DNA of 64,000 nt from DRYS01 sp964491605 (lineage in GTDB: Archaea > Thermoproteota > CALKCG01 > B24 > DRYS01). The stretch is taken from contig CAZBGY010000002.1 of assembly GCA_964491605.1 (NCBI GenBank), forward strand, positions 111,053 through 175,052, read 5' to 3'. A model generated the notes under the pieces. The model was not told the DNA's origin. It saw only the letters and a program-made list of their open reading frames with translations, and made no database searches. The position numbers and the translations under genes are program-made. Positions 17,487-25,503 of this stretch are shown piece after piece. How positions within the stretch are numbered: the first letter of the stretch is position 1; the number at the start of each line of letters is the position of its first letter.

Positions 17487-18773
17487 ATGGGGACTATCGT
17501 AAGCGAAGCTAAGAGAGGTGTCATACCTGATATCGTAGTCGAAGCAGCTAGGTTGGAAGGTATCGACCCGGATAGGCTTAGAGGCATGGTTGCTAGAGGA
17601 GTGGCTGTTATCCCGTACAATTCGTCTAGAGGCAGGAAGTTGAGTAGGGTTGTAGCTATAGGGGAGAGGTTAACCGTGAAGGTAAACGTTAACGTCGGCA
17701 CCTCGACCGATATATCCGATCCAGATCTGGAGCTTGAGAAGGCGAGGATCGGTTTAAGGTATGGAGCAGATACTATTATGGATTTATCTACTGGAGGCGA
17801 TCTAGATTATGTTCGTAGATTACTTATCAAAGAGTTGGATGCACCTATAGGTACGGTACCTATCTATCAAGCCGCTATAGAATCTATGAGGAGGCATGGA
17901 TCCATCATAGATATGAGCGAGGATGACATATTGAATACTATCGAGAAGCATTTTAGGGATGGAGTCGACTTCGTTACGCTTCATTGTGGTATCACGTATA
18001 ACGCTCTAGAATCGTTAAAGAAAATTGGGAGAATCGCGGGTATAGTTAGCCGTGGAGGAGCTTTCGTAGCATCTTGGATGTTGCACCATGGTAGGGAGAA
18101 TCCGTTATACGAGAATTATGATTACATACTTGAGTTAGCTAGAGAGTATGATGTATGTATAAGTTTAGGTGATGGACTTAGACCTGGATGCATATCGGAT
18201 GCGAACGATCTAGCTCAGAATATGGAGTTATTAACCGTAGCCGAGCTCGTAGAGAGGAGTAGGAGGATGGATGTTCAATGTATGGTTGAAGGCCCAGGTC
18301 ATATGCCTATACATCAGATAGCGGCTAACGTGGCTTTAGAAAAGGCTGTATGTAGAGGCGCTCCATACTACCTCCTAGGACCTATAGTTACAGATATAGC
18401 TACCCCGTACGATCATATAGCGGCTGCGATCGGAAGTGCTATAGCTGGACTCGCCGGTGCAGATTTCCTATGCGTGGTTACACCATCCGAGCATTTGGGT
18501 CTACCGCTACCGGAAGATATAAAGCAGGGGGTTATAGCTTCCAAGATCGCTGCACATGCTGTGGATATATATAGAGTCGGAGAGAAAGCTATGAGTATCG
18601 ATAAAGCTATGGGAGAAGCTAGAGCACGCTTAGACTGGATAACGCAATTCAAGCTATCAGTAGACCCAGATAGAGCTTCAGAAATTCATGGAAGAGTGAA
18701 GGCTAGAAGCGGCGCATGCACTATGTGTGGAGATTATTGCGTCTATAGGATACTGAAAAGATTCTATGCATAG
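17487..18773 (+). CDS. thiC: Phosphomethylpyrimidine synthase
   Basis: Radical SAM enzyme that rearranges AIR into HMP-phosphate for thiamin; AIR is the product of PurM, so it competes with purine synthesis for the same intermediate. 428 residues with KVNVNVGTSTD, MDLSTGGDLD, GTVPIYQA, DGVDFVTLHCGIT, VEGPGHMPIHQIAANV and LGPIVTDIATPYDHI. The C-terminal cluster motif is CTMCGDYC, spaced C-x2-C-x3-C, one residue shorter than the C-x2-C-x4-C of E. coli ThiC. A close paralogue making benzimidazole is possible but the context gives no B12 genes. Confidence 0.9.
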   Translation: MGTIVSEAKRGVIPDIVVEAARLEGIDPDRLRGMVARGVAVIPYNSSRGRKLSRVVAIGERLTVKVNVNVGTSTDISDPDLELEKARIGLRYGADTIMDLSTGGDLDYVRRLLIKELDAPIGTVPIYQAAIESMRRHGSIIDMSEDDILNTIEKHFRDGVDFVTLHCGITYNALESLKKIGRIAGIVSRGGAFVASWMLHHGRENPLYENYDYILELAREYDVCISLGDGLRPGCISDANDLAQNMELLTVAELVERSRRMDVQCMVEGPGHMPIHQIAANVALEKAVCRGAPYYLLGPIVTDIATPYDHIAAAIGSAIAGLAGADFLCVVTPSEHLGLPLPEDIKQGVIASKIAAHAVDIYRVGEKAMSIDKAMGEARARLDWITQFKLSVDPDRASEIHGRVKARSGACTMCGDYCVYRILKRFYA

Positions 18774-18939
18774 CGGGTGGTTATCTCCCCCTAAAACCAT
18801 ACCTCACGATAATTTTAGGATAATCTGATGGCTACTCCATATATCGATAGTTATCTGAAAGCTTTTTATCTTATCTATCCATTAACCGCAGAATAAGGTC
18901 GAGGTTCATGAGAAAATCTATCGTTTGGGGGGTGGATTT

Positions 18940-19917
18940 ATGGATAGATTTCGAGTGGTGGTAACAGCTCCGATACATAGTGAAGCGCTCGATCTACTCA
19001 GAAAAGAGGCGGATGTGCATATATTCGAAAAACCGCCGACTGAAGATGAGCTTATAGAATCTGTGAGGGGCGCTGATGCTATACTCGTAACGCTTAACGT
19101 AGAGAGGGTGAGTAGGAGGGTTATAGAGTCTGCATCTAGACTTAGAGTGATAGCTAGGCATGGAGTAGGATACGATAACGTAGACGTTGAAGCAGCTACC
19201 GAGAGGGGGGTTTGGGTTACGATAACACCGGTTCTCCACGAAACGGTAGCGGATATGGCTTTCTCGCATATATTATGTTTAGCTAGGAATATCTGTAAAG
19301 CGTCACAGTATGTTAAATCTAGATCTTGGAAGATTAGGGATCCGTTCGTATTCGCAGGTGTGGATGTATGGGGTAAGGTTATAGGTATCATAGGGCTTGG
19401 AAGGATAGGGGCGGCTATAGCTAAACGTGCAAAAGGATTCTCTATGAAGATACTATACTATGATATAGTTAGGAAGCCTTCACTGGAGATAGAGCTTGAA
19501 GCAGAGTATAGATCGTTAATGGATCTGCTTAGAGAATCCGACTTCGTAGTAGTATCATGCCCGTTAACCGAGCATACACGTGGTATGATAGGGGAAGATG
19601 AGCTTAAACTCATGAAACCTACAGCTATTTTGATCAATATAGCTAGAGGACCTATAGTGGATCACGACGCCCTCGTGAGAGCTTTGAGGGAGGGATGGAT
19701 AGCCGGAGCTGGCTTAGACGTATTCTGGCAAGAACCTCTACCCTTAGACGATCCGTTATTAGATCTTGATAACGTAATACTAACCCCGCATATAGCCTCT
19801 AATACGATAGAATGCAGGAGGAGAATGGCTTTAACAGCCGTCGAGGAGATTCTCAGAGTCTTGCATGGAGAGAAACCTAGATACCCTGTAAACGATGTAT
19901 CGAGAAAACCTAATTAA
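18940..19917 (+). CDS. D-2-hydroxyacid dehydrogenase family protein
   Basis: About 325 residues: a substrate domain around an NAD(P) Rossmann domain with GKVIGIIGLGRIGAAIAKRA. The catalytic Arg (NIARGPIVD), Glu (DVFWQEPLP) and His (LTPHIAS) are in place. Such enzymes include phosphoglycerate dehydrogenase, glyoxylate/hydroxypyruvate reductase and others; without the C-terminal ACT domain of long SerA a reductase of small 2-oxoacids is as likely as serine synthesis. ATG 18940 follows GGGGGGTGG, so an upstream TTG at 18925 is unlikely to be the start. Confidence 0.85.
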   Translation: MDRFRVVVTAPIHSEALDLLRKEADVHIFEKPPTEDELIESVRGADAILVTLNVERVSRRVIESASRLRVIARHGVGYDNVDVEAATERGVWVTITPVLHETVADMAFSHILCLARNICKASQYVKSRSWKIRDPFVFAGVDVWGKVIGIIGLGRIGAAIAKRAKGFSMKILYYDIVRKPSLEIELEAEYRSLMDLLRESDFVVVSCPLTEHTRGMIGEDELKLMKPTAILINIARGPIVDHDALVRALREGWIAGAGLDVFWQEPLPLDDPLLDLDNVILTPHIASNTIECRRRMALTAVEEILRVLHGEKPRYPVNDVSRKPN

Positions 19918-19942
19918 GGATCCCCAGCTCTAAGATATATTC

Positions 19943-20012
19943 CGGGGTGCGATGGCAGCTCTGGCCCTTGCGACCCCCTATGAGCGAGATCTTGAGTGTG
20001 CTAAGCACCCCG
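19943..20012 (+). ncRNA. Candidate structured RNA of unknown class
   Basis: A 70-base block closed by a perfect 8-bp pairing of CGGGGTGC (19943-19950) with GCACCCCG (20005-20012). The same 5' arm can instead pair with ACCCC at about 19973-19977, so two exclusive folds exist. A T run at 20046-20052 follows. It is more GC-rich than the flanks and does not match tRNA, 5S, SRP RNA or a fluoride riboswitch by eye. It could also be the tail structure of the upstream gene. Strand is a guess from the T run. Confidence 0.35.
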
Positions 20013-20136
20013 TTTCCACTACTCTATCAAAATCTAGAGAAACCATTTTTTTAAGCTATAGTTGCATACGAGTGTGCTTCCATTAACACCCAGATTTTGG
20101 GTATCATAGCTAGACCGTGAAACTATGGAGATAAAA

Positions 20137-20147
20137 GTTTTTAAATT
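20137..20147 (+). promoter_or_regulatory. TATA-type promoter of the Glu/Trp microprotein
   Basis: The box GTTTTTAAATT lies about 60 bases before ATG 20197 and would start transcription near 20170, leaving a short leader that holds a small CCCC-GTTAA-GGGG hairpin (20170-20182) and then the ribosome site GGAGGGG (20182-20188). Confidence 0.5.
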
Positions 20148-20196
20148 AGCGATGGGGATGCTTTTTTAGCCCCGTTAAGGGGGAGGGGTTAAAACT

Positions 20197-20304
20197 ATGT
20201 TCAGATTCGAGGAAGAGGAAGAAGAGGAAGAATGGGAGGAAGAATGGGAAGAGGAAGAATGGGAGGAAGAGGAGTGGGAGGAGGAAGAGGAAGAAGAATG
20301 GTGA
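20197..20304 (+). CDS. 35-residue Glu/Trp repeat microprotein
   Basis: A tiny frame starting at ATG 20197, eight bases after a strong site GGAGGGG, and ending in TGA. The protein starts MFRF and then contains only glutamate (26) and tryptophan (5), in blocks W-EEE-W-EEEE-W-EEEE-W followed by seven Glu and a final Trp. Every T in the coding tract belongs to an in-frame TGG codon, while GAA and GAG alternate freely, so the peptide rather than the DNA tract seems to be what is kept. It has its own TATA box and lies just before the ABCE1 gene. Function unknown; I recognise no family. Confidence 0.6.
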   Translation: MFRFEEEEEEEEWEEEWEEEEWEEEEWEEEEEEEW

Positions 20305-20388
20305 TCTAACTCCCAAACCTCTGTCTACCTATCTCATTTTTCTTTCCTTTACGCTTCGCATTATAGTAAGCGATTTTAGGTGGTGGTT

Positions 20389-22188
20389 ATGGTTGGTAGG
20401 GTAGCTGTGATCGATAGGGATAGCTGTCGCATCGAGGATTGCGGGCTACTATGTAGACGTTTATGCCCGCTTGTTAGGAATAAGATCGAAGCTGTGAAGG
20501 TAGATGATAAGGGTAGGCCCGTGATAGCTGAGGAGCTATGTATCGGGTGTGGTATATGCGTTAATAGATGCCCGTTTAAAGCTATATCGATAGTCAACCT
20601 TCCAGGGGAGCTTGAAGACGAGTGTATCCATAGGTATGGGGTTAACGGGTTTAAGCTATTCAGGCTACCCGTACCGGCTAAATCTACGGTTTTAGGTCTT
20701 GTAGGTAAGAATGGGGTGGGTAAATCCACATCTCTCCGTATACTTGCGGGTAAGCTTAAACCTAATCTAGGTGTAGTCGAAGGGGATCCACCTGATTGGG
20801 ATTCAATAATAGAATATTTTAGCGGTACATTTCTCAAGGAATATTTTAGCAAGCTTGCCTCAGGGGAGCTTAGGGTAGCATATAAGCCTCAGTATGTCGA
20901 TTTAATACCTAGAGCATTCAGAGGAAAGGCTGGTAAGCTTCTATCTAAGCTGGATGAACGCTGTATACTCGATGAACTTAAATCAGTCCTCGAATTAGAG
21001 GAGGTCATGGATAGGGAGGTAAACGTACTCAGCGGCGGAGAGCTTCAAAGAGTAGCTGTAGCAGCGGTGGTATGTAGAGATGCTGATGTATATATATTCG
21101 ATGAGCCCTCAAGCTATCTAGACGTACGTCAGAGGCTTAGAGTAGCTAGGGTTATTAGAGAATTAGCTAAACAGGATGTTATGATCGTTGTAGCTGAACA
21201 CGACCTGATAGTTCTAGATTATATGTCGGATATGGTATCAGTTTTGTATGGCGATCCTGGAATCTACGGCATCGTATCGTATCCTAGAGCTGTTAGAGAT
21301 GGAATAAACATGTTTTTAGAGGGATATATTCCAAGCGAAAACATGAGGTTTAGAAGTCAACCTATAAGGTTTCAAGTTAAACCACCTACGCAGACCTTGG
21401 AATCTACGAATATAGCATATAGCTGGGGTTATATGGTTAAGAAGCTTGGAGGATTCACTTTAAGAGTGGAGGCTGGATTTATACGTACGGGTGAGGTTAT
21501 AGGTATACTCGGACCGAACGGTATCGGTAAAACTACGTTTGTTAAGCTTCTAGCAGGATTAGAGAAGCCTGATGAAGGAGATACTCTACCTGGAGGTATA
21601 AGGGTGAGCTATAAACCTCAGTATATATCTGGAGATTATGAGGGGACAGTCGAGGTATTCTTGAAGAAGACTATAGGCGATAGGATAGAGTCGAGCTTCC
21701 TTAAAGAGGAACTCTATAGACCCTTTAAGCTGGATAAGATACTAGATAGGAGGGTATCGGATTTAAGCGGTGGAGAATTACAGAAGCTAGCTATATCCGT
21801 ATGCTTAGCTGCGGATGCAGATATATATCTGCTCGACGAGCCTAGTGCGTATCTAGATGTGGAGGAGAGGTTAGCTATGGCTAAAGCGGTCCGTAGGATC
21901 GTAGAGAATCTTGGTAGAGTTGCTTTCGTCGTAGAGCATGATATACTAGTCCAGGATTTCATAGCAGATAGGCTTATGGTGTTTTCAGGTATACCAGGGG
22001 TTGAAGGGTATGGATATAAACCTACCGATATGAGGAGCGGTATGAATATGTTCCTTAAAGAGCTTGGGATAACGTTTAGAAGGGATAGGCAGACCTATAG
22101 GCCTAGAGCAAATAAGGAGGGTTCGAGGTTGGATAGGATGCAGAAGGAGCTCGGCGAATACTATTATATGACGATCGAGGAGGAGTAA
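20389..22188 (+). CDS. ABCE1/Rli1 ribosome-recycling ATPase
   Basis: Splits ribosomal subunits after termination. About 599 residues. The N-terminal ferredoxin-like domain carries two cysteine sets, C-x4-C-x3-C-x3-CP and CIGCGICVNRCP, for two [4Fe-4S] clusters. Two ABC domains follow: GKNGVGKST with LSGGELQR and VIFDEP-type YIFDEPSSYLD, then GPNGIGKTT with LSGGELQK and LLDEPSAYLD. GTG codons at 20380 and 20383 precede ATG 20389, which has GGTGGT as ribosome site. Walker A of domain one has Lys-Asn in place of the more usual Thr-Asn. Highly conserved and surely functional. Confidence 0.96.
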   Translation: MVGRVAVIDRDSCRIEDCGLLCRRLCPLVRNKIEAVKVDDKGRPVIAEELCIGCGICVNRCPFKAISIVNLPGELEDECIHRYGVNGFKLFRLPVPAKSTVLGLVGKNGVGKSTSLRILAGKLKPNLGVVEGDPPDWDSIIEYFSGTFLKEYFSKLASGELRVAYKPQYVDLIPRAFRGKAGKLLSKLDERCILDELKSVLELEEVMDREVNVLSGGELQRVAVAAVVCRDADVYIFDEPSSYLDVRQRLRVARVIRELAKQDVMIVVAEHDLIVLDYMSDMVSVLYGDPGIYGIVSYPRAVRDGINMFLEGYIPSENMRFRSQPIRFQVKPPTQTLESTNIAYSWGYMVKKLGGFTLRVEAGFIRTGEVIGILGPNGIGKTTFVKLLAGLEKPDEGDTLPGGIRVSYKPQYISGDYEGTVEVFLKKTIGDRIESSFLKEELYRPFKLDKILDRRVSDLSGGELQKLAISVCLAADADIYLLDEPSAYLDVEERLAMAKAVRRIVENLGRVAFVVEHDILVQDFIADRLMVFSGIPGVEGYGYKPTDMRSGMNMFLKELGITFRRDRQTYRPRANKEGSRLDRMQKELGEYYYMTIEEE

Positions 22189-22241
22189 GTTTTAATTATA
22201 TGTAGATAGAGTAACAAGAATTCTATTCAGGTGTTGGCGAT

Positions 22242-23363
22242 TTGAAGATATCTCGGAATAGCCTTGCGAAGCTTGAGACGGAATATAGAGGTTATCTTGA
22301 AGGCGAGCTACTAGATAGATTCTTCAAGGATTTCGATATAAAATTCGCAGCTGGACATTGGTCTGCAGGAGATTTCATCGATAGATTCGCTACGAAGGGA
22401 TACTTCCCAGAGTTGGATTCCAGCATAGAAGCTCAGCTTAGAAGGATAGCTGAGGCAGGTATAGAGGGGGTTGAGTTCCATGATGTACTCTTCCTAGATG
22501 AGAACTTGAAGATATCTGAAGATAGGGTTACGAAGATTAGATCTATCCTAGAGGAGCTAGGTATCAGAGTATCCAATATGAACGTCAACATGTTTACCGA
22601 TCCTAGATGGAAGCTTGGATCCGTGACGAACCCTATAAGAGAAGTTAGGGAGAAGGCTTTCGAAGTATTACTGCAAGCTGCGGATCTAGCTAGAGAGATG
22701 GGGAGCCCTAGTCTAAGCTTATGGCCAGGTCAAGATGGGTGGGATTACAATTTTGAATCCAACTACCTACGTAAATTTGAATGGTTCCTAGATGCATGCA
22801 TACAAGCTTCGAAGAGATGTAGGGAGCTAGGTCTTAAATTCGGTGTAGAAGCTAAACTTAAAGAGCCGAAGGAGGGGAATATGATAGTTCCTACCACCCA
22901 TCTAGCTGGATGGATAGCATACAAGGTAAACGAGGAGATCGGATCTAAGGTTATGGGTGTAACTATAGATTACGGTCATGAGCAGATGTATGCCGTCGAA
23001 CCTGCATTCACGGTATACACATTGCATAGTATGGGTGTACCTATAGTAGGGTTCCACATAAATACGGCTAAGCTGCATAGTAACGATGAAGATAGAGTAT
23101 TCGGGACAGGAGATATATGGCGCTTCATAGATTACCTATATGCAGCTGTAGATATAGGTTACGATGGATGGTTCGGAGAAGATCAATTCACCTACAGGAT
23201 GGACCCCGTCAAAGCTATGAAGCTTAGTAAAGAGATATTCGGAAACCTTATGAAGAAAGCTCTACTAATATACGCTAGAAAGGAGGAGCTGGAGGGAGCT
23301 AGGGAGACAGGTGATCAAGCTAAGGTAATTGATATAGTTAAGAAGATAATACTCACCGGTTGA
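22242..23363 (+). CDS. Sugar isomerase/epimerase-like TIM barrel protein
   Basis: 373 residues with the xylose isomerase-like barrel order: IAEAGIEGVEFHDV, SPSLSLWPGQDGWDY, KFGVEAKLKEPKEGN, TIDYGHEQ, GFHINTAKLHSNDEDR and YDGWFGEDQF. Acidic and His residues at strand ends (Glu in VEAK, Asp in TIDYGH, His in GFHIN, Asp-Glu-Asp) are the divalent metal ligands expected of the xylose/rhamnose isomerase clan. The start is TTG 22242 behind AGGTGTTGG. The sugar is unknown; neighbours do not help. Confidence 0.78.
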   Translation: MKISRNSLAKLETEYRGYLEGELLDRFFKDFDIKFAAGHWSAGDFIDRFATKGYFPELDSSIEAQLRRIAEAGIEGVEFHDVLFLDENLKISEDRVTKIRSILEELGIRVSNMNVNMFTDPRWKLGSVTNPIREVREKAFEVLLQAADLAREMGSPSLSLWPGQDGWDYNFESNYLRKFEWFLDACIQASKRCRELGLKFGVEAKLKEPKEGNMIVPTTHLAGWIAYKVNEEIGSKVMGVTIDYGHEQMYAVEPAFTVYTLHSMGVPIVGFHINTAKLHSNDEDRVFGTGDIWRFIDYLYAAVDIGYDGWFGEDQFTYRMDPVKAMKLSKEIFGNLMKKALLIYARKEELEGARETGDQAKVIDIVKKIILTG

Positions 23364-23565
23364 GGAGAGTTAAAGTAAGTTCTCAGATTCTCGTCCACTA
23401 TTTTTATCCTTGCTTCAGTGAGGTTTGCTAACAGTTTCTGAATAGATGGATTTTTACAGCTGTTTATGATAGCTCTGCTCCCAGAGCAGAATGGATGAAG
23501 GACCCTGAAACCGTAAGGCAGTGGAAGGGTAAGGTTGAAATCTATGAACTTCGCGATGGTTCTTA
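23364..23565. other. Convergent intergenic region
   Basis: About 200 bases between the ends of the sugar isomerase-like gene and the reversed ABC operon. It holds an internal pairing near 23470-23490 (GCTCTGCTCCCAGAGCAGA) that could act as a two-way terminator. I see no gene. Confidence 0.4.
23470..23489. terminator. Possible terminator hairpin
   Basis: GCTCTGCTCC and the following CAGAGCAGA pair as CTCTGCT/AGCAGAG with a short loop, lying between two convergent genes. No strong T run follows on the plus strand. Confidence 0.35.
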
Positions 23566-24534
23566 TTAACCGTAGAGCCAGCATGCTACGTATCTATTCT
23601 TCTCTACTTCATGGAGTATAGGCTCCTTCTCCCTACATATAGGCATAGCGTACGGACATCTAGGATGAAAACGGCAGCCGGGAGGCATGTTGACCGGGTT
23701 CGGAGGCTCACCAGGGATAACTTTCCTTTCCGTGAATCTATTCTTTGGATCTGGATCCGGTATAGCATCTATCAAAGCCTTCGTATATGGATGTAACGGA
23801 TCTGAAACTACCGCTCTTATATAGCCTGATTCGACGAATCTACCCGCATACATTATTCCTATACGATCTGAGAAGTATTTCACCGTAGCGATATCATGAG
23901 TTATGTATAGGAAGGATATGCCGTACCTATCTTGAAGCTCTTTGAGGAGGTAGAGTATTTCTATCCTAACGGATACGTCGAGCATAGAGACCGGTTCATC
24001 AGCTACTACGAAACGCGGTTTCAGTATTAATGCTCTAGCTATAGCTACCCTCTGCCTCTGTCCACCGCTTAGCATATGAGGATACTTACCTACAAACTCC
24101 TCGACCGGTGTAAGCTTAACATCCCCCAAAGCTTTGTAGATAAGCTCCGATCTATCGCCCTCTACCTTATTCACTATTAAAGGTTCCTCTAAAGTTTTGT
24201 ATACGGTGAAGAACGGGTTTAGGCTACTGAATGGATCCTGGTATATTATCTGAGCCTCCCTACGATACCAACCCAAATCTTTATTCGATACTCTAGTTAT
24301 ATCCCTTCCATCGTATATTATAGATCCGGATGTCGGTTCGATAAGTTTAAGGCATGTTTTACCTAGGGTGGTCTTACCAGATCCAGATTCACCTACAATA
24401 GCTAGGGTTTCACCTCTACGTAGATCAAAGCTAACATCATCTACAGCCCTAACGAATAATGCTTCTCTGAGTAATCTTCTTATAGGAAACCAAACTTTCA
24501 GGTTTCGTACTTCTAGGAGGTTGCTCGTGGGCAA
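23566..24534 (-). CDS. Peptide-type ABC transporter ATPase, OppF-like
   Basis: 322 residues with Walker A VGESGSGKTTLGK, the Q-loop QIIYQDPFSSLNPF, signature LSGGQRQR, Walker B FVVADEPVSMLD and the oligopeptide-transporter C-terminal domain ending in a cysteine-rich block (GCRFHPRCPYAMPIC). It is the last gene of the reversed operon. Its first and last segments are identical at DNA level to those of its neighbour over 73 and 118 bp. It powers import across the membrane with the adjoining OppD-like ATPase. Confidence 0.92.
   Translation of the reverse strand: MPTSNLLEVRNLKVWFPIRRLLREALFVRAVDDVSFDLRRGETLAIVGESGSGKTTLGKTCLKLIEPTSGSIIYDGRDITRVSNKDLGWYRREAQIIYQDPFSSLNPFFTVYKTLEEPLIVNKVEGDRSELIYKALGDVKLTPVEEFVGKYPHMLSGGQRQRVAIARALILKPRFVVADEPVSMLDVSVRIEILYLLKELQDRYGISFLYITHDIATVKYFSDRIGIMYAGRFVESGYIRAVVSDPLHPYTKALIDAIPDPDPKNRFTERKVIPGEPPNPVNMPPGCRFHPRCPYAMPICREKEPILHEVEKNRYVACWLYG
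23569..23686. repeat. 118-bp perfect direct repeat, copy 1
   Basis: Identical to 24544-24661. It encodes the C-terminal 39 codons of the OppF-like ATPase and stops matching right at the codons before the cysteine-rich block. Synonymous sites are identical too, which coding conservation alone does not explain. Confidence 0.9.
24381..24453. repeat. 73-bp perfect direct repeat, copy 1
   Basis: Encodes the Walker A region and the strand before it (VDDVSFDLRRGETLAIVGES) in the OppF-like gene; identical to 25365-25437. Confidence 0.9.
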
Positions 24535-24537
24535 GGA

Positions 24538-25497
24538 TTACTCACCGTAGAGCCAGCATGCTACGTATCTATTCTTCTCTACTTCATGGAGTATAGGCTC
24601 CTTCTCCCTACATATAGGCATAGCGTACGGACATCTAGGATGAAAACGGCAGCCGGGAGGCGGGGATACTAAATCTGGAGGGGCACCTGGTATGAATTCA
24701 AGCTTTTTATCCGTCCTCAGGGTAGGTATACTAGCTAGAAGCTTCTGAGAGTATGGATGTCTAGGATCTAAGTATACTTGCTCTGCAGTCCCATACTCCA
24801 CTATCTTACCTCCATACATAACCACGATCATATCGGCAAGCTCGCTTGCAAGAGCTAAATCATGCGTTATGAAGATGTATGAAAGGTTCTCCTCCCTTTT
24901 AAGCTTCTTTAGTAAATTCATTATGTTAGCTTGGGTTATAACATCCAATGCGGATGTAGGTTCATCGAGTATAACTATCTCTGGGTTCAACGCTAAAGCC
25001 ATAGCTATAACGACTCTCTGCTTCATACCGCCGCTAAGCTCATGAGGGTATCTATCAGCTACGAATGATGGAAGCCCGACTAAACCTAGTAGTTCTCTAG
25101 CTTTACTGAGAGCTTCGCTCCTACTCAGTTTACCATGAACTATGAGCGGTTCAGCGACTTGGAATCCTACTCTCATCACAGGATTTAAAGCATTCATAGC
25201 TCCTTGAAAGACCATGGAGATCCTTCTCCAAGCTATTTCTTCCCTAAATCTTCCATCATCAAGCTTCATAACGTCCATCCCATCTAATATTATACTCCCT
25301 TCGTATGTATCGATATTTCGAGGCAGTATCCTCATTATAGCTGTAGCCGTAGAGGATTTGCCGCATCCAGATTCACCTACAATAGCTAGGGTTTCACCTC
25401 TACGTAGATCAAAGCTAACATCATCTACAGCCCTAACTATGCCTCTTCTAGTCCTATAGTATAGCTTCAAATCCCTAACTTTTAGAAGATCTTCCAT
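24538..25497 (-). CDS. Peptide-type ABC transporter ATPase, OppD-like
   Basis: 319 residues with Walker A VGESGCGKSSTAT, Q-loop ISMVFQGAMNALNP, signature LSGGMKQR, Walker B IVILDEPTSALD and the same C-terminal HPRCPYAMPIC domain. The Q-loop wording and LSGGMKQR mark the OppD/DppD type. It sits three bases from the OppF-like gene and six bases from the permease gene, so all are cotranscribed. The identical DNA blocks shared with its partner point to recent gene conversion. Confidence 0.92.
   Translation of the reverse strand: MEDLLKVRDLKLYYRTRRGIVRAVDDVSFDLRRGETLAIVGESGCGKSSTATAIMRILPRNIDTYEGSIILDGMDVMKLDDGRFREEIAWRRISMVFQGAMNALNPVMRVGFQVAEPLIVHGKLSRSEALSKARELLGLVGLPSFVADRYPHELSGGMKQRVVIAMALALNPEIVILDEPTSALDVITQANIMNLLKKLKREENLSYIFITHDLALASELADMIVVMYGGKIVEYGTAEQVYLDPRHPYSQKLLASIPTLRTDKKLEFIPGAPPDLVSPPPGCRFHPRCPYAMPICREKEPILHEVEKNRYVACWLYGE
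24544..24661. repeat. 118-bp perfect direct repeat, copy 2
   Basis: Second copy, encoding the C-terminus of the OppD-like ATPase, 975 bp away from copy 1. Confidence 0.9.
25365..25437. repeat. 73-bp perfect direct repeat, copy 2
   Basis: Same block in the OppD-like gene, 984 bp away from copy 1. Confidence 0.9.
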
Positions 25498-25503
25498 CCC
25501 ATG

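Noticed and set aside
19943..20012. tRNA or fluoride riboswitch
   Set aside because: There is no T-loop GTTCRANNC pattern, and the conserved fluoride-switch core is missing.
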